64,000 nt of DNA from positions 2,967-66,966 of the forward strand of contig NZ_CABFKI010000013.1 in the NCBI RefSeq assembly GCF_901764995.1, given 5' to 3'. This document shows positions 17,163-28,010 of this stretch, piece after piece. Position numbers and translations under genes: made by a program. How positions within the stretch are numbered: position 1 is the stretch's first letter; each line of letters opens with the position of its first letter. This DNA is from Actinobacillus porcinus (GTDB taxonomy: Bacteria > Pseudomonadota > Gammaproteobacteria > Enterobacterales > Pasteurellaceae). The notes below the pieces were generated by a model that made no database searches, had not been told where the DNA came from, and worked only from the letters and a program-made list of their open reading frames with translations.

Positions 17163-19733
17163 CTATTGTTTCGCGACAATTTGATCATTTTCAAAATCAA
17201 CGGTCACCGGTTTTCCGGGTAATAATTTGCCCGACAAAATCTCCCGTGAAAGCGGATTTTCGATTTCTTGCTGGATAGCCCGTTTCAATGGACGCGCACC
17301 ATAAATCGGGTCGTAACCCACTTCGCTGATGAAGTCCAAAGCGGCTTCCGTAAAGCTTACTTGATAACCATGTTCAGCAAGACGTTTGGTTAAACGTTCT
17401 AACTGAATTTGCGCAATGGCTTTAATGTTTTCTTTTGCAAGCGGATGGAACACCACGGTTTCATCAATACGGTTGATAAACTCAGGGCGGAAATGTTGGC
17501 TGACCACCGACATCACCACTTCTTTCATTCCGGCATAATCCAATTCTTGATTGCCTTGAATTAAATCAGACCCTAAGTTCGAGGTCATAATCACCACCGT
17601 ATTACGGAAATCCACGGTTCTGCCTTGTCCATCCGTCAAGCGACCATCGTCTAATACTTGAAGCAGGATATTAAACACATCATGATGCGCTTTTTCCACT
17701 TCATCCAACAAAATCACGCTATATGGACGGCGGCGCACTGCTTCCGTTAAGTAACCACCTTCTTCATAGCCCACATAACCCGGAGGCGCGCCCACTAAAC
17801 GAGAGACGCTGTGTTTTTCCATAAATTCAGACATATCAATGCGCACCATGGCGCTTTCATCGTCAAACATAAAGTTCGCCAAGGTTTTGCAAAGCTCGGT
17901 TTTGCCCACGCCGGTCGGGCCTAAGAACAAGAACGAGCCAATCGGGCGATTAGGATCAGACAACCCAGCTCGACTACGGCGAATGGCGTTCGCTACCGCT
18001 TCTACTGCTTCCGTTTGCCCTACAACGCGTTTATGCAACTCTTGTTCCATACGCAACAATTTCTCTTTTTCCCCTTCCATCATACGAGAGACAGGAATAC
18101 CGGTAGCACGAGAAAGCACTTCCGCAATTTCTTCATCTGTCACACGATAACGCAAGAGTTTCATCTCTTTGCCTTCCGCGTGATCCGCTTCTGCCAATTG
18201 TTTTTCAAGGGCTGGAATGGTGCCATATTGCAATTCGGACATTTTGCTTAAATCGCCCGCACGGCGCGCTTGTTCCATTTGTGTCCGCGCTTTTTCCAAT
18301 TCTTCTTTAATATGTTGCGAACCTGAAAGGGCGGCTTTTTCGCTTTTCCACACTTCTTCAAGCTCCGCATATTCCCGTTCTTTTTCCGCTAGCTCTGCTT
18401 CAAGAATGTCTAAACGTTTATGGCTCGCTTCGTCTTCTTCTTTTTTCAACGCTTGTTGTTCCAGTTTCAACTGAATAATACGGCGTTCCAAACGATCTAA
18501 CGGCAATGGTTTGCTGTCGATTTCCATACGAATACTTGACGCGGCTTCATCAATTAAATCAATGGCTTTGTCCGGTAACTGACGGTCGCTGATATAACGA
18601 TGAGAAAGGGTTGCCGCCGCCACAATAGCCGGGTCGGTAATTTCCACATGGTGATGCAACTCATAACGTTCTTGCAAACCGCGCAAAATCGCAATGGTGT
18701 CTTCCACGCTTGGTTCGCCCACAAACACTTTTTGGAAACGGCGTTCCAACGCGGCGTCTTTCTCAATATATTGACGATATTCGTCTAAGGTTGTTGCGCC
18801 TACGCAATGCAATTCACCGCGCGCAAGGCTTGGTTTGAGAAGATTACCGGCATCCATCGCGCCATCGGTTTTGCCTGCGCCTACCATGGTATGAATTTCA
18901 TCGATAAATAAAATCACTTTGCCTTCTTCTTGCGCCAATTCTTTCAACACCGCTTTTAAACGCTCTTCAAATTCACCGCGGTATTTCGCCCCTGCGATTA
19001 ACGCGCCCATATCAAGGGATAAAACGCGTTTGCCTTTTAACCCTTCAGGCACTTCGCCGTTCACAATACGTTGGGCTAAGCCTTCCACAATAGCCGTTTT
19101 ACCTACCCCGGGTTCACCAATTAACACCGGGTTATTTTTGGTACGGCGTTGTAACACTTGAATGGCACGGCGAATTTCTTCATCACGCCCAATCACAGGA
19201 TCTAATTTGCCGCTTTCCGCACGCGCCGTTAAATCAATGGTATATTTTTCTAACGCCTGACGGCTTTCTTCTGCATTTTGATCGTCCACGGTTTGTCCTC
19301 CACGCACCTGTTGAATCGCTTGTTCTAAACGCGCTTTATTCGCACCGCACTTCGTTAAAATTTGTGCTAACGCGCCTTTTTCTTCCAAAGCAGCTAATAA
19401 AAATAATTCGCTCGAAATAAATTTGTCATGTTGACGTTGCGCGATTTTGTCGCACAAATTTAAAAGGTTAAGCAACTGGCGCGAAATCTGCACATCGCCA
19501 CCATTGCCCGACACTTGCGGTAACTTGCTTAATTCCGTATTTAATTCATTACGCAATAACGCCACATTCATACCGCTTGCCGTTAAAATCGGCGCAACAG
19601 AACCGTCTTGTTGGTTTAAAAGTGCGGTCAAAACGTGAGCCGGTTCAATAAATTGGTTATCTTTTCCTAATGCCAAAGACTGCGCTTCTGCTAAGGCTTG
19701 TTGAAATTTGGTGGTAAATTTTTCAATATTCAT
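17163..19733 (-). CDS. clpB: ATP-dependent disaggregase ClpB
   Basis: A hexameric chaperone that extracts proteins from heat-induced aggregates together with DnaK. Of 856 residues, the N domain spans about 1-145, the first AAA+ module carries Walker [10 protein letters not shown], a long charged middle coiled coil lies about 400-520, and the second module carries [10 protein letters not shown] start at ATG 19733 ([14 protein letters not shown]), preceded by AAGGAG; the open frame runs ten residues further without a ribosome site. A sigma-32-type promoter lies 52-79 bp upstream. It is monocistronic, closed by the terminator at 17095-17137. Confidence 0.97.
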   Translation of the reverse strand: MNIEKFTTKFQQALAEAQSLALGKDNQFIEPAHVLTALLNQQDGSVAPILTASGMNVALLRNELNTELSKLPQVSGNGGDVQISRQLLNLLNLCDKIAQRQHDKFISSELFLLAALEEKGALAQILTKCGANKARLEQAIQQVRGGQTVDDQNAEESRQALEKYTIDLTARAESGKLDPVIGRDEEIRRAIQVLQRRTKNNPVLIGEPGVGKTAIVEGLAQRIVNGEVPEGLKGKRVLSLDMGALIAGAKYRGEFEERLKAVLKELAQEEGKVILFIDEIHTMVGAGKTDGAMDAGNLLKPSLARGELHCVGATTLDEYRQYIEKDAALERRFQKVFVGEPSVEDTIAILRGLQERYELHHHVEITDPAIVAAATLSHRYISDRQLPDKAIDLIDEAASSIRMEIDSKPLPLDRLERRIIQLKLEQQALKKEEDEASHKRLDILEAELAEKEREYAELEEVWKSEKAALSGSQHIKEELEKARTQMEQARRAGDLSKMSELQYGTIPALEKQLAEADHAEGKEMKLLRYRVTDEEIAEVLSRATGIPVSRMMEGEKEKLLRMEQELHKRVVGQTEAVEAVANAIRRSRAGLSDPNRPIGSFLFLGPTGVGKTELCKTLANFMFDDESAMVRIDMSEFMEKHSVSRLVGAPPGYVGYEEGGYLTEAVRRRPYSVILLDEVEKAHHDVFNILLQVLDDGRLTDGQGRTVDFRNTVVIMTSNLGSDLIQGNQELDYAGMKEVVMSVVSQHFRPEFINRIDETVVFHPLAKENIKAIAQIQLERLTKRLAEHGYQVSFTEAALDFISEVGYDPIYGARPLKRAIQQEIENPLSREILSGKLLPGKPVTVDFENDQIVAKQ

Positions 19734-19784
19734 ATTCTGTTTCTCCTTAAATCCGTTGAACATTTTTCGTTCACGGAATAGTAA

Positions 19785-19812
19785 ATAAGGGAAAAAAATT
19801 AGATTTCAAGGG
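19785..19812 (-). promoter_or_regulatory. Sigma-32 heat-shock promoter of clpB
   Basis: On the minus strand CTTGAAA, a spacer of 12 bases and CCCTTAT match the RpoH consensus (CTTGAAA, then CCCATnT 13-17 bases from the CTTGAA core). It is in the right place for clpB, a classical RpoH target, and rpoH itself is present at 33581-34423. Confidence 0.8.
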
Positions 19813-19849
19813 AAAAATGAAAAAATTATGTTAAATAGAAAAGAGCGAG

Positions 19850-19978
19850 ATCATGTAGTCATTGTAGAAAACTGAAATGGCGGTTGGTGAGCCTGTCGAA
19901 CCATAAGCCATTTCAGTGACTGCACAAGACTCACGTTTCGACAAGCTCAACGAACATCTTGTGCAATGGCGACATAAT
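19850..19978. repeat. Two-hairpin repeat element, copy 1
   Basis: Hairpin A (19872-19916) has CTGAAATGGC/GCCATTTCAG arms and hairpin B (19921-19965) has TGCACAAGA/TCTTGTGCA arms; each carries an inner TTCGACA/TGTCGAA-type segment with AGCTC or AGGCTC. The outermost bases (ATCATGTAG at the left, CGACATAAT at the right) form partial terminal inverted repeats. This copy lies between the rsmB stop and the clpB promoter. With the RpoH promoter it fills the 305-bp gap; bases 19979-20038 show nothing further. Confidence 0.85.
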
Positions 19979-20038
19979 ATCGGGATATATCGCATTATAG
20001 GGCAAAGGGAAGCCCTACAATATTTATCAAAAACAACA

Positions 20039-21445
20039 TTATGCCAATTTTCTCAATTTCGCATAATAAAATCCGTCACCACCGTTTTCTTGCGGAAGAA
20101 ACTGAAAACCCACCGCGCTTTTATCTTGGCTAAAAGGCAAGGGTTCTAATTTCGCGTCAGGATGATCTTGCAAGAATTGGGCGATTTGCCGGCTGTTTTC
20201 TTCGGGTAAAACAGAGCAGGTGGCATATAACAACACACCATTCGGTTTTAAGGTTGTCCAAAGTGCGGTTAAAATTTGACGTTGTAATGCCACCAGTTGT
20301 TCAATATCGCTTTCTTGGCGTAACCACTTAATATCAGGATGACGGCGGATAACGCCGGTAGCGGAACAAGGGGCGTCCAGTAAAATGCGATCAAATTGCA
20401 CCGCACTTTTTCGCCCTACAATTTGCTCTGCCGCCTGTGGCAACCAGCTGTCAGGTTGCGTGGCATCGCCACAAATCACCACGGCTTTTTGCTTTAATCG
20501 CGCCAAGTTTTCATGCACGCGTTTCAACCGACTTTCTTCCACATCTAACGCCACCACTTTAGCCGCCGGGGCTTGTTCTAAAATATGAGTGGTTTTGCCT
20601 CCGGGGGCGGCGCAGGCGTCTAAAATCAATTCGCCGTTTTGGGGTTCAAGCAACAATCCCGACCATTGCGCGTGAACATCTTGCACCGTTACCCAGCCTT
20701 CCGCAAAATGAGGCAAATTTTGCACCGCACTTGGGTTTTCTAACCGCAAGGCATGGGGATTTTCCGCGCTAAACGCGTTGATTTCACTTTCCGCCAATAA
20801 TAACTGACGATAGTTTTCTGTGGTGCAATGTTGCTGATTTACGCGAATCCACATAGGCGGTTTTTGATTATTGGCATCAATAATGTCACGCCAATTGGGG
20901 TAAGCTTTTTTCAGCTTATTAACAAACCAGTCCGGATGGTTGGTTTGCCAATGTTTATCCACAACGGCAAGCACATTTTCTTGCTCGCGTAGAAAACGGC
21001 GCAGCACACCATTAGTCAATGCACGGAAATTTTCTGATTTTAAATCCTTAATGGCGTTAACGGTTTCGTTTAATGCCGCGTGTTCAGGCACGCGCATATA
21101 GAGCAGTTGATACAAGCCAACAAGCAGTAAGCAATGCACAATGCGTGTTTTGCCCTTCAATGGTTTATCCACAAGCAAACGAATAATCCATTCCAAACGT
21201 ACCAAGACGCGGCAAACGCCAAAACAGATTTCTTGCAATAAAGGCAAATCTTGAGGTTTTACCTGTTGTTGCATTTCAGGGATTAAGGCGGATAAGGATT
21301 TGCCTTGATCCAACACTTGCAAAATAATTTGCGCGGCTACGGCACGCACATTTTGCGTGGTTCGTACGGCCTGATTTTTCGCGGAAAGTGCGGTGTTTTT
21401 TGGCGATGTTTTTACGCGTTTAACAGGCTTTTGGTTGCTTTTCAT
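20039..21445 (-). CDS. rsmB: 16S rRNA m5C967 methyltransferase
   Basis: RsmB methylates C967 of 16S rRNA using SAM. The 468-residue protein has an N-terminal NusB-like RNA-binding domain (about 35-165), preceded by a basic tail unusual for its length ([16 protein letters not shown]), and a C-terminal catalytic domain. Key motifs are [15 protein letters not shown] for [20 protein letters not shown] and [11 protein letters not shown], each with a catalytic-type cysteine. It overlaps fmt by 4 bp, the usual fmt-rsmB coupling. Several uptake signals lie inside the coding sequence. Confidence 0.96.
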   Translation of the reverse strand: MKSNQKPVKRVKTSPKNTALSAKNQAVRTTQNVRAVAAQIILQVLDQGKSLSALIPEMQQQVKPQDLPLLQEICFGVCRVLVRLEWIIRLLVDKPLKGKTRIVHCLLLVGLYQLLYMRVPEHAALNETVNAIKDLKSENFRALTNGVLRRFLREQENVLAVVDKHWQTNHPDWFVNKLKKAYPNWRDIIDANNQKPPMWIRVNQQHCTTENYRQLLLAESEINAFSAENPHALRLENPSAVQNLPHFAEGWVTVQDVHAQWSGLLLEPQNGELILDACAAPGGKTTHILEQAPAAKVVALDVEESRLKRVHENLARLKQKAVVICGDATQPDSWLPQAAEQIVGRKSAVQFDRILLDAPCSATGVIRRHPDIKWLRQESDIEQLVALQRQILTALWTTLKPNGVLLYATCSVLPEENSRQIAQFLQDHPDAKLEPLPFSQDKSAVGFQFLPQENGGDGFYYAKLRKLA

Positions 21446-22395
21446 AGTTGCTCACCCAAAGTAAACCAATCCCCACGACCGTTTAAGAAATCTTGGATCA
21501 TCATCGGCTTTTTGCCTGATGGCTGTAATTGTTTAATGTTCAACACGCCGTCCGCGGTGGCAATTTGTAAGCCTTTTTTATCAAAGGCAAGTACCGTCCC
21601 AATTGGCTTATCTTGGTGCGGCAAAACCTCTGCTTGATACACTTTAATACGCTCTTCCGTGCCGTTTACGTTGACCGTTAAATACGCCACCGGCGCAGGA
21701 TTAAAGGCGCGAATATTGCGTTCAAGCTGGCTTGCGGAAAGCGACCAATCCAATTTGGCTTCTTCTTTGCTCAATTTGTCCGCGTAATTGCTTTGGTTGT
21801 CGTCTTGTTGCTCAGGGGAAAATTTGTCTGTTTCCAAATGATCTAACACATCAATCAACGCAGGTGGCGCAAGCTCTGCCAATTTATGATAAAGGCTGGC
21901 TGAGGTTTCTGTGGCGTCAATGTCACAATACACTTTATGCAACATATCGCCGGTGTCTAAACCTTCGTTCATCTGCATAATGGTCACGCCCGTTTGCTTG
22001 TCGCCTGCCCAAATTGCCCGCTGAATTGGCGCCGCGCCACGCCAGCGTGGCAAAATGGAACCATGCACATTTAAACAACCTAAACGCGGCGCGTCTAAAA
22101 CGGCTTTCGGCAAAATTAAGCCATAAGCCACCACCACCATTACATCGGCGTTGAGTGCGTTTAATTCCGCTTGCGCTTCTTCTTTGCGCAAGGATTTTGG
22201 TTGATATACAGGTAAACCATTTTGCTCTGCCAACTGCTTCACCGGGCTGGCTTGCAATTTTTTACCACGCCCGGCCGGTTTATCAGGTTGGGTATAAACC
22301 GCAATGACATTGTGTTGGGAGTTTAATAAGGCTTGAAGATGTTGCGCGGCAAAATCAGGTGTGCCGGCAAAAATAATGTTCAGTTTTTTCATCAT
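21442..22395 (-). CDS. fmt: Methionyl-tRNA formyltransferase
   Basis: Fmt formylates initiator Met-tRNA with 10-formyl-tetrahydrofolate. The 317-residue protein has the N-terminal formyltransferase domain with [19 protein letters not shown], where Asn and His are catalytic, DTGDML near residue 148, and a C-terminal OB-like domain that grips tRNA. Two adjacent ATGs are possible (22395 and 22392); neither has a strong ribosome site. It overlaps rsmB. The deformylase gene def, normally its neighbour, lies separately at 31788. Confidence 0.96.
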   Translation of the reverse strand: MMKKLNIIFAGTPDFAAQHLQALLNSQHNVIAVYTQPDKPAGRGKKLQASPVKQLAEQNGLPVYQPKSLRKEEAQAELNALNADVMVVVAYGLILPKAVLDAPRLGCLNVHGSILPRWRGAAPIQRAIWAGDKQTGVTIMQMNEGLDTGDMLHKVYCDIDATETSASLYHKLAELAPPALIDVLDHLETDKFSPEQQDDNQSNYADKLSKEEAKLDWSLSASQLERNIRAFNPAPVAYLTVNVNGTEERIKVYQAEVLPHQDKPIGTVLAFDKKGLQIATADGVLNIKQLQPSGKKPMMIQDFLNGRGDWFTLGEQL

Positions 22396-22440
22396 AAAGT
22401 GCTACGTTAAAAGTTAAAAAGAAAATATTTATTTCTACGC

Positions 22441-23490
22441 TCACTGCGCTTTGGTTTCTAACCATCGCTGCTGAAATGCGCTCAATGTTTTGTGATTTTT
22501 CAACCAGCGTTCAGTTTTGGTTAATTCATTCCAACTGAAGGCTTTTTTCTTAAACAGAGACTGCAAACGGCGTTGACGCGCGGCAAAGTGCGGTGGATTT
22601 TCATTAAGTTTTAAGTTATCCAACACTTGCACCACGCCGTCAGGTTCGTTGCACAGTAACAGCAAATCACAACCTGCCGCAAGTGCTTTTTCGCTACGCG
22701 CTACAAAATCCCCCATAAAGCCAGCGCCTTTCATGCCCAAATCATCCGAGAAAATCGCACCGGTAAAGCCCAGTTGTTGGCGCAAAATCTGTTGCAACCA
22801 ATAACGGGAACCGCTGGCGGGTTGACTGTCACATTGGCTAAAAATCACATGGGCAGGCATCACGGCATCCAGTTGATTTTGCGCAATCAATTGCTTAAAA
22901 GGCTGAATATCTCGCTCAAAAATCACCGCACTTGGGCGTTCATCAACGGGCGTTTCCAAATGACTATCCGCAATGACGTGACCATGCCCCGGGAAATGCT
23001 TGCCTGTGGTTGCCATCCCCGCTTGTTTCATCCCATTGATATAAGCGCCGGCTAAGCGAACGGCAGATTCCACATCGCCACCAAAACTGCGGTCGCCAAT
23101 CGCCTTACATTCGTGCCCAAGATCCAACACCGGCGCAAAGCTCAGATCAATATCAAGCGCGGTCATTTCCGCCGCCATTTGCCAACCGGTTTCTTGGGCA
23201 AGACGTAATTGTTCATTCACATCTTTTTCCAACGCCGCAAAAGATTGCATGGCGGGAAGTTGGGTAAAACCCTCACGGAAACGTTGTACACGCCCGCCTT
23301 CTTGGTCAACGGTAATCAAAAGCGGTTTTTTCACACGTTGACGCACATCTTTAATCAAAGCTTGAATTTGCTCGCGATCATAAAAATTACGCGTAAATAA
23401 AATAAGCCCTGCCACAAGTGGATGCTCAAGCAACTCCACTTCTTCTTGTTGTAATGTTTGACCTTTTAGGTCGATGAGTAAGGTTGACAT
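22441..23490 (-). CDS. nagZ: Beta-N-acetylglucosaminidase of peptidoglycan recycling
   Basis: A 349-residue cytoplasmic GH3 enzyme that removes GlcNAc from GlcNAc-anhydroMurNAc peptides. [15 protein letters not shown] near residue 168 carries the family lysine and the histidine that acts as general acid in NagZ, and [10 protein letters not shown] carries the nucleophile Asp. [13 protein letters not shown] near residue 58 is also typical. It starts 6 bp after the lipoprotein stop, so hinT, the lipoprotein and nagZ probably form an operon. Confidence 0.96.
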   Translation of the reverse strand: MSTLLIDLKGQTLQQEEVELLEHPLVAGLILFTRNFYDREQIQALIKDVRQRVKKPLLITVDQEGGRVQRFREGFTQLPAMQSFAALEKDVNEQLRLAQETGWQMAAEMTALDIDLSFAPVLDLGHECKAIGDRSFGGDVESAVRLAGAYINGMKQAGMATTGKHFPGHGHVIADSHLETPVDERPSAVIFERDIQPFKQLIAQNQLDAVMPAHVIFSQCDSQPASGSRYWLQQILRQQLGFTGAIFSDDLGMKGAGFMGDFVARSEKALAAGCDLLLLCNEPDGVVQVLDNLKLNENPPHFAARQRRLQSLFKKKAFSWNELTKTERWLKNHKTLSAFQQRWLETKAQ

Positions 23491-23496
23491 AATCTG

Positions 23497-23859
23497 TTAT
23501 TTTCTTAAATAAAGACGATAATTCACGCTTTCAGGGGTGGGTTTTGTCAGCTCAATCGCTTGCTTTTGTTGCGGTTGCAATAACAATGAGCCGCTAAAAG
23601 CATCATGTGTTTGGCTCGCAGGTTGGGTTACGCCATTCTCACTGTACCAAAATAGATCGTAATGTAGCTGAAGCGGTTGCTGACCGGTGTTTTTTACCCA
23701 AGCTTCGTGAGATTGGGCGGCAGCATCAATAAACGGGTTGATTGCCGCATCAATATTCAAAATAGGGCTGTGGGTTTTGACTAAGTTTGGCGTGGTGGAA
23801 CAGGCCGCCAAAAAAAGTGCGGTGAAAATGACCGATATTTTTTTCATTGATTGACTCAT
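23497..23859 (-). CDS. YcfL-like (DUF1425) outer-membrane lipoprotein
   Basis: A 120-residue protein with a lipoprotein signal: KK, a hydrophobic core and lipobox LAACS, so Cys is lipidated after cleavage. The mature part is a small beta-rich domain (LHYDLFWYSENGVTQPA) of the YcfL type. Two in-frame ATGs (23859 and 23847) are possible; the second gives a more usual MKKISVIFTALFL leader. It lies between hinT and nagZ, as ycfL does in E. coli. Function is not established here. Confidence 0.8.
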   Translation of the reverse strand: MSQSMKKISVIFTALFLAACSTTPNLVKTHSPILNIDAAINPFIDAAAQSHEAWVKNTGQQPLQLHYDLFWYSENGVTQPASQTHDAFSGSLLLQPQQKQAIELTKPTPESVNYRLYLRK

Positions 23860-23876
23860 AAAGGATCACAAAAGGA

Positions 23877-24227
23877 TTATTTCGCGCGCATTGGGCCTAA
23901 ATGCTCGCCACCAAGAAGATGCATATGAATATGGAACACTTCTTGTCCGCCATGTTTGTTGCAGTTCATAATCAAACGATAACCGTCTTCGGCAATGCCT
24001 TCTTGCTGAGCGATTTTCGCGGCAACGGTGAATAAACGTCCTAATGTAGCTTCGTCTTCTGTTGTCACATCGTTCACCGTTGGGATTAGTTTGTTAGGGA
24101 TGATTAAAATATGGGTTGGTGCTTGTGGGGCAATATCGCGGAAAGCGGTCACTAACTCATCTTGATAAACGATATTGGCCGGGATTTCTTTGCGAATGAT
24201 TTTGCTGAAAATGGTTTCTGTTGCCAT
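23877..24227 (-). CDS. hinT: HIT-family purine nucleoside phosphoramidase
   Basis: A 116-residue histidine-triad protein that hydrolyses AMP-lysine-type phosphoramidates. The catalytic triad is in [17 protein letters not shown] (His-x-His-x-His) near the C-terminus, and [17 protein letters not shown] is the usual N-terminus. AAGGAATTG precedes the ATG. It is first in the hinT-lipoprotein-nagZ group. A two-hairpin repeat lies directly upstream. Confidence 0.95.
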   Translation of the reverse strand: MATETIFSKIIRKEIPANIVYQDELVTAFRDIAPQAPTHILIIPNKLIPTVNDVTTEDEATLGRLFTVAAKIAQQEGIAEDGYRLIMNCNKHGGQEVFHIHMHLLGGEHLGPMRAK

Positions 24228-24253
24228 GGTTCAATTCCTTATAAAGTAGTGGG

Positions 24254-24386
24254 ATTATGTAGTCGCTACACAAGACGTTCGTTGAGCTTGTCGAAACGTA
24301 AGTCTTGTGCGGAAAATCGCTGAAATGCCTTATGGTTCGACAGGCTCACCAACCACCATTTCAGCTTTGTGCAGTTGCGACATAAT
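24254..24386. repeat. Two-hairpin repeat element, copy 2 (inverted)
   Basis: The same element as at 19850 in opposite orientation: hairpin B at 24269-24309 (CACAAGAC/GTCTTGTG with TTCGTTGAGCTTGTCGAA inside), then hairpin A at 24320-24364 (CTGAAATG/CATTTCAG). Outer arms ATTATGTAGTCGCTACACAA and TTGTGCAGTTGCGACATAAT are imperfect terminal inverted repeats of about 20 bp, the clearest of the four copies. It fills the hinT-proximal half of the 404-bp hinT-focA gap; the focA-proximal half is AT-rich promoter-like DNA. Confidence 0.85.
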
Positions 24387-24462
24387 ATCGTAAAATACTG
24401 TCAATTCTCACCGCACTTTTTAACAGATAATGCATAAAAAGGCAATTTTAGTGGTGTAGAGT

Positions 24463-24476
24463 TTGATCTAGCGCAA
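24463..24476. promoter_or_regulatory. Possible FNR site upstream of focA
   Basis: TTGATCTAGCGCAA matches the FNR consensus TTGAT-N4-ATCAA except for two bases in the second half. It is about 155 bp before the focA start. In E. coli the focA-pfl operon is FNR- and ArcA-activated. No single -10/-35 pair in the AT-rich region stands out. Confidence 0.45.
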
Positions 24477-24631
24477 GTTTCCGTGTCTTTCTCTGAAATC
24501 CTTTTTACTTTGGGTATGTTCTCACCTATAATTAAAAAAATTTATAAAATTTCAAAAATATTTTAGTTTGAAGTTTTTCGTATTTCCCCATAAAATACGC
24601 GCATTTAACTCTTATAAGGTATTAAACCCAA

Positions 24632-25492
24632 ATGGCAACTGAAGAAAAGATGTCCACAGTGGCAGCAAATCCAACTCAAATGGCGCAAATTGGTGAAGAT
24701 GCAGGAGCATATAAAGCCAGTAAAAATCAATTCTATTCTTTCCTTTCTGCAATTTCCGCAGGTGCGTTTATCGCGTTAGCCTTTGTTTTCTATACAACGA
24801 CTCAAACAGGCAATGCCGGTGCGCCTTGGGGCTTAACCAAACTGGTGGGCGGTTTAGTGTTCTCTTTGGGCGTGATTATGGTAGTGGTTTGTGGCTGCGA
24901 ACTCTTTACTTCATCGACCATGACTATGGTAGCGCGTGTTAATAACCGTATTTCAACTTGGCAAATGTTACGTAACTGGGTTGTGGTGTATTTTGGCAAC
25001 TTTATTGGTGGTTTATTTATTGTGGCGTTGATTTGGTTTGGTGGGCAAACCATGGCAGCGAATGGACAGTGGGGTTTAACCATTTTAAATACGGCGCAAC
25101 ATAAAATTCATCATACTTGGACAGAAGCCTTTGCTTTGGGGATGTTGTGTAACATTATGGTTTGCTTGGCGGTGTGGATGACTTATGCGGGTAAAACCTT
25201 AACAGATAAAGCGTTTATTCAAATTTTACCGATTGCTTTATTCGTGTCATCAGGCTTTGAACATAGCGTAGCCAATATGTTTATGATTCCAATGGGAATG
25301 ATTACAGCACATTTCAGCAGTCCTGAATTTTGGCAATCTATCGGATTAAATCCTGAACAATATGCTGATTTAGATGTCTATCATTTTGTAGTGAAAAATT
25401 TAATTCCTGTTACCTTGGGTAACATTGTTGGCGGTGGCGTTTGTGTGGCATTAATGCAGTGGTACACCAACAAACCACACGCCCATCATTAA
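24632..25492 (+). CDS. focA: Formate channel FocA
   Basis: A 286-residue inner-membrane channel of the formate/nitrite family with six hydrophobic segments, which lets formate leave the cell during fermentation and re-enter. SAISAGAFIALAFVFYTTTQ, VVVCGCELFTSSTM and VSSGFEHSVANMFMIPMGM are family signatures; the last carries the pore histidine. Translation probably starts at ATG 24632 (MATEEKMSTVAANP), though ATG 24650 is possible. pflB, which makes formate, follows after 104 bp. Confidence 0.94.
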   Translation: MATEEKMSTVAANPTQMAQIGEDAGAYKASKNQFYSFLSAISAGAFIALAFVFYTTTQTGNAGAPWGLTKLVGGLVFSLGVIMVVVCGCELFTSSTMTMVARVNNRISTWQMLRNWVVVYFGNFIGGLFIVALIWFGGQTMAANGQWGLTILNTAQHKIHHTWTEAFALGMLCNIMVCLAVWMTYAGKTLTDKAFIQILPIALFVSSGFEHSVANMFMIPMGMITAHFSSPEFWQSIGLNPEQYADLDVYHFVVKNLIPVTLGNIVGGGVCVALMQWYTNKPHAHH

Positions 25493-25511
25493 GATTTAAG
25501 TGTAATTTGGC

Positions 25512-25555
25512 GTAAGTGCGGTAAAAATTTTGCTGTTTTTTATCACCGCACTTAC
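25512..25555. repeat. Inverted uptake-signal pair between focA and pflB
   Basis: GTAAGTGCGGT (25512-25522) and ACCGCACTTAC (25545-25555) are perfectly complementary around 22 bases. On the plus strand there is no T-run after the stem (AAGGTTTC), so full termination is unlikely. A processing or attenuation site between two genes expressed at different levels is plausible. Confidence 0.6.
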
Positions 25556-25596
25556 AAGGTTTCAACTATATCAATACTAACAGAAGGAAGTATTAA

Positions 25597-27921
25597 ATGG
25601 CTCAATTAACAGAAGCTCAACAAAAAGCCTGGGCCGGTTTTAAACCAGGTGCATGGCAAACTGAAGTTAACTTACGTGACTTCATTCAAACAAACTATAC
25701 ACCGTATGAAGGTGATGAATCATTCTTAGCCGGCCCAACTGAAGCGACCACAACATTATGGGCGCAAGTGATGGAAGGCATCAAAATTGAGAATAAAACT
25801 CACGCACCATTAGATTTTGATGAGCATACACCGTCAACAATCACGGCTCACGCACCGGGTTATATCCAAAAAGATTTAGAAAAAATTGTAGGTCTTCAAA
25901 CTGATGCTCCATTAAAACGTGCCATTATGCCGTTTGGTGGTATCAATATGGTTAAAGGTTCTTGCCAAGTTTATGGTCGTACTTTAGATCCACAAGTAGA
26001 AAAAATCTTTACTGAATACCGTAAAACACATAACCAAGGTGTATTCGATGTTTACACACCGGATATCTTACGTTGCCGTAAATCAGGCGTATTAACAGGT
26101 TTACCGGATGCATACGGTCGTGGCCGTATTATCGGTGACTACCGCCGCGTTGCGTTATACGGTGTTGATTTCTTAATGAAAGACAAAAAAGCACAATTCG
26201 ATTCTTTACAACCACGTTTAGAAGCGGGCGAAGATTTACAAGCGACTATCCAATTACGTGAAGAAATCGCAGAACAACATCGTGCTTTAGGTCAAATGAA
26301 ACAAATGGCTGCGTCATACGGTTTCGATATTTCAGGTCCTGCGACAAACGCACAAGAAGCCATCCAATGGACTTACTTCGCTTACCTTGCAGCGATTAAA
26401 TCACAAAATGGTGCGGCGATGTCATTTGGTCGTACAGCAACATTCTTAGATATTTATATCGAACGTGATTTACAAAACGGCGTAATCAATGAAACTGAAG
26501 CGCAAGAATTAATGGACCACTTAGTAATGAAATTACGTATGGTTCGTTTCTTACGTACACCTGAATACGATCAATTATTCTCTGGTGACCCAATGTGGGC
26601 GACTGAAACTATTGCAGGTATGGGCTTAGACGGTCGTACATTAGTTACTAAAAATACATTCCGTATTTTACACACCCTATACAACATGGGTACATCGCCA
26701 GAACCAAACTTAACCATTCTTTGGTCTGAGCAATTACCGGAAGCATTCAAACGTTATTGTGCAAAAGTGTCTATTGATACTTCATCTGTTCAATATGAAA
26801 ACGATGACTTAATGCGTCCGGACTTTAATAACGATGACTACGCTATCGCATGTTGTGTATCACCAATGATCGTTGGTAAACAAATGCAATTCTTCGGTGC
26901 ACGTGCTAACCTTGCGAAAACATTGTTATACGCAATCAACGGCGGTGTGGACGAGAAAAACGGTATGCAAGTAGGTCCAAAAACTGAGCCAATGATGGAT
27001 GAAGTATTAGACTTCGATACGGTGATGACACGTATGGACGGTTTCATGGATTGGTTAGCAACACAATATGTGACCGCATTAAATATCATCCACTTCATGC
27101 ACGATAAATATTCATACGAAGCGGCATTAATGGCGTTACACGATCGTGATGTTATCCGTACAATGGCATGTGGTATCGCAGGTCTTTCAGTGGCGGCTGA
27201 CTCATTATCAGCAATTAAATACGCGAAAGTGAAACCAATTCGTGGCGACATCGAAATCAAAAATAAAGCAGGCGAAGTAACAGGTGTAGCGAAAAACTTA
27301 GCTTTAGACTTTGAAATTGAAGGTGAATATCCACAATTCGGTAACAACGACCCACGTGTTGATGATATCGCTGTTGACTTAGTTGAACGTTTCATGAAAA
27401 AAATTCAAACGCACAAAACTTACCGTAACGCGACTCCAACACAATCAATTCTTACTATTACTTCTAACGTGGTTTATGGTAAGAAAACAGGTAACACACC
27501 TGATGGTCGCCGTGCCGGTGCACCATTTGGTCCAGGTGCTAACCCAATGCACGGTCGTGACCAAAAAGGTGCGGTTGCATCATTAACATCAGTTGCTAAA
27601 CTTCCGTTTGAATACGCGAAAGATGGTATTTCATATACTTTCTCAATCGTACCAAACGCATTAGGTAAAGATCCGGAATCACAACGCCGCAACCTTGCCG
27701 GCTTAATGGATGGTTACTTCCACCACGAAGCAACTGTGGAAGGTGGTCAACACTTGAACGTAAACGTATTAAACCGTGATACATTATTAGATGCGGTTGA
27801 AAACCCAGACAAATACCCACAATTAACCATTCGTGTGTCTGGTTACGCAGTACGTTTCAACTCATTGACACGTGAACAACAACAAGACGTAATTACTCGT
27901 ACATTCACAGAATCAATGTAA
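25597..27921 (+). CDS. pflB: Formate acetyltransferase (pyruvate formate-lyase)
   Basis: A 774-residue glycyl-radical enzyme that converts pyruvate and CoA to acetyl-CoA and formate in anaerobic growth. Active-site Cys419-Cys420 are in ACCVSPM, and the radical glycine is Gly749 in RVSGYAVRF, 26 residues from the end. A strong ribosome site, GAAGGAAG, precedes the ATG. Codon use is strongly biased to a few codons (TTA, CGT, GGT), as expected for a highly expressed gene. The activating enzyme pflA is not in this window. A strong terminator follows. Confidence 0.98.
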   Translation: MAQLTEAQQKAWAGFKPGAWQTEVNLRDFIQTNYTPYEGDESFLAGPTEATTTLWAQVMEGIKIENKTHAPLDFDEHTPSTITAHAPGYIQKDLEKIVGLQTDAPLKRAIMPFGGINMVKGSCQVYGRTLDPQVEKIFTEYRKTHNQGVFDVYTPDILRCRKSGVLTGLPDAYGRGRIIGDYRRVALYGVDFLMKDKKAQFDSLQPRLEAGEDLQATIQLREEIAEQHRALGQMKQMAASYGFDISGPATNAQEAIQWTYFAYLAAIKSQNGAAMSFGRTATFLDIYIERDLQNGVINETEAQELMDHLVMKLRMVRFLRTPEYDQLFSGDPMWATETIAGMGLDGRTLVTKNTFRILHTLYNMGTSPEPNLTILWSEQLPEAFKRYCAKVSIDTSSVQYENDDLMRPDFNNDDYAIACCVSPMIVGKQMQFFGARANLAKTLLYAINGGVDEKNGMQVGPKTEPMMDEVLDFDTVMTRMDGFMDWLATQYVTALNIIHFMHDKYSYEAALMALHDRDVIRTMACGIAGLSVAADSLSAIKYAKVKPIRGDIEIKNKAGEVTGVAKNLALDFEIEGEYPQFGNNDPRVDDIAVDLVERFMKKIQTHKTYRNATPTQSILTITSNVVYGKKTGNTPDGRRAGAPFGPGANPMHGRDQKGAVASLTSVAKLPFEYAKDGISYTFSIVPNALGKDPESQRRNLAGLMDGYFHHEATVEGGQHLNVNVLNRDTLLDAVENPDKYPQLTIRVSGYAVRFNSLTREQQQDVITRTFTESM

Positions 27922-27949
27922 TTGAGTGATTAAAACGCAATAAAATTCA

Positions 27950-27988
27950 ACCGCACTTATTCGCAAGAGGAAGTGCGGTTATTTTTTA
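27950..27988 (+). terminator. pflB terminator made of paired uptake signals
   Basis: ACCGCACTT (27950-27958), a 12-base loop and AAGTGCGGT (27971-27979) are followed by TATTTTTT. It is 28 bp after the pflB stop. Confidence 0.88.
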
Positions 27989-28010
27989 AAGCATTTAAAA
28001 AGGAAAGGCT

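Noticed and set aside
24387-24631. A small gene in the hinT-focA gap
   Set aside because: The AT-rich stretch has no frame of useful length with a ribosome site; it looks like promoter DNA.
26838-27395. A 185-codon open frame antisense to pflB
   Set aside because: It mirrors the strongly biased codons of pflB, shows low-complexity Ser/Ile-rich sequence and has no ribosome site; it is a shadow frame.
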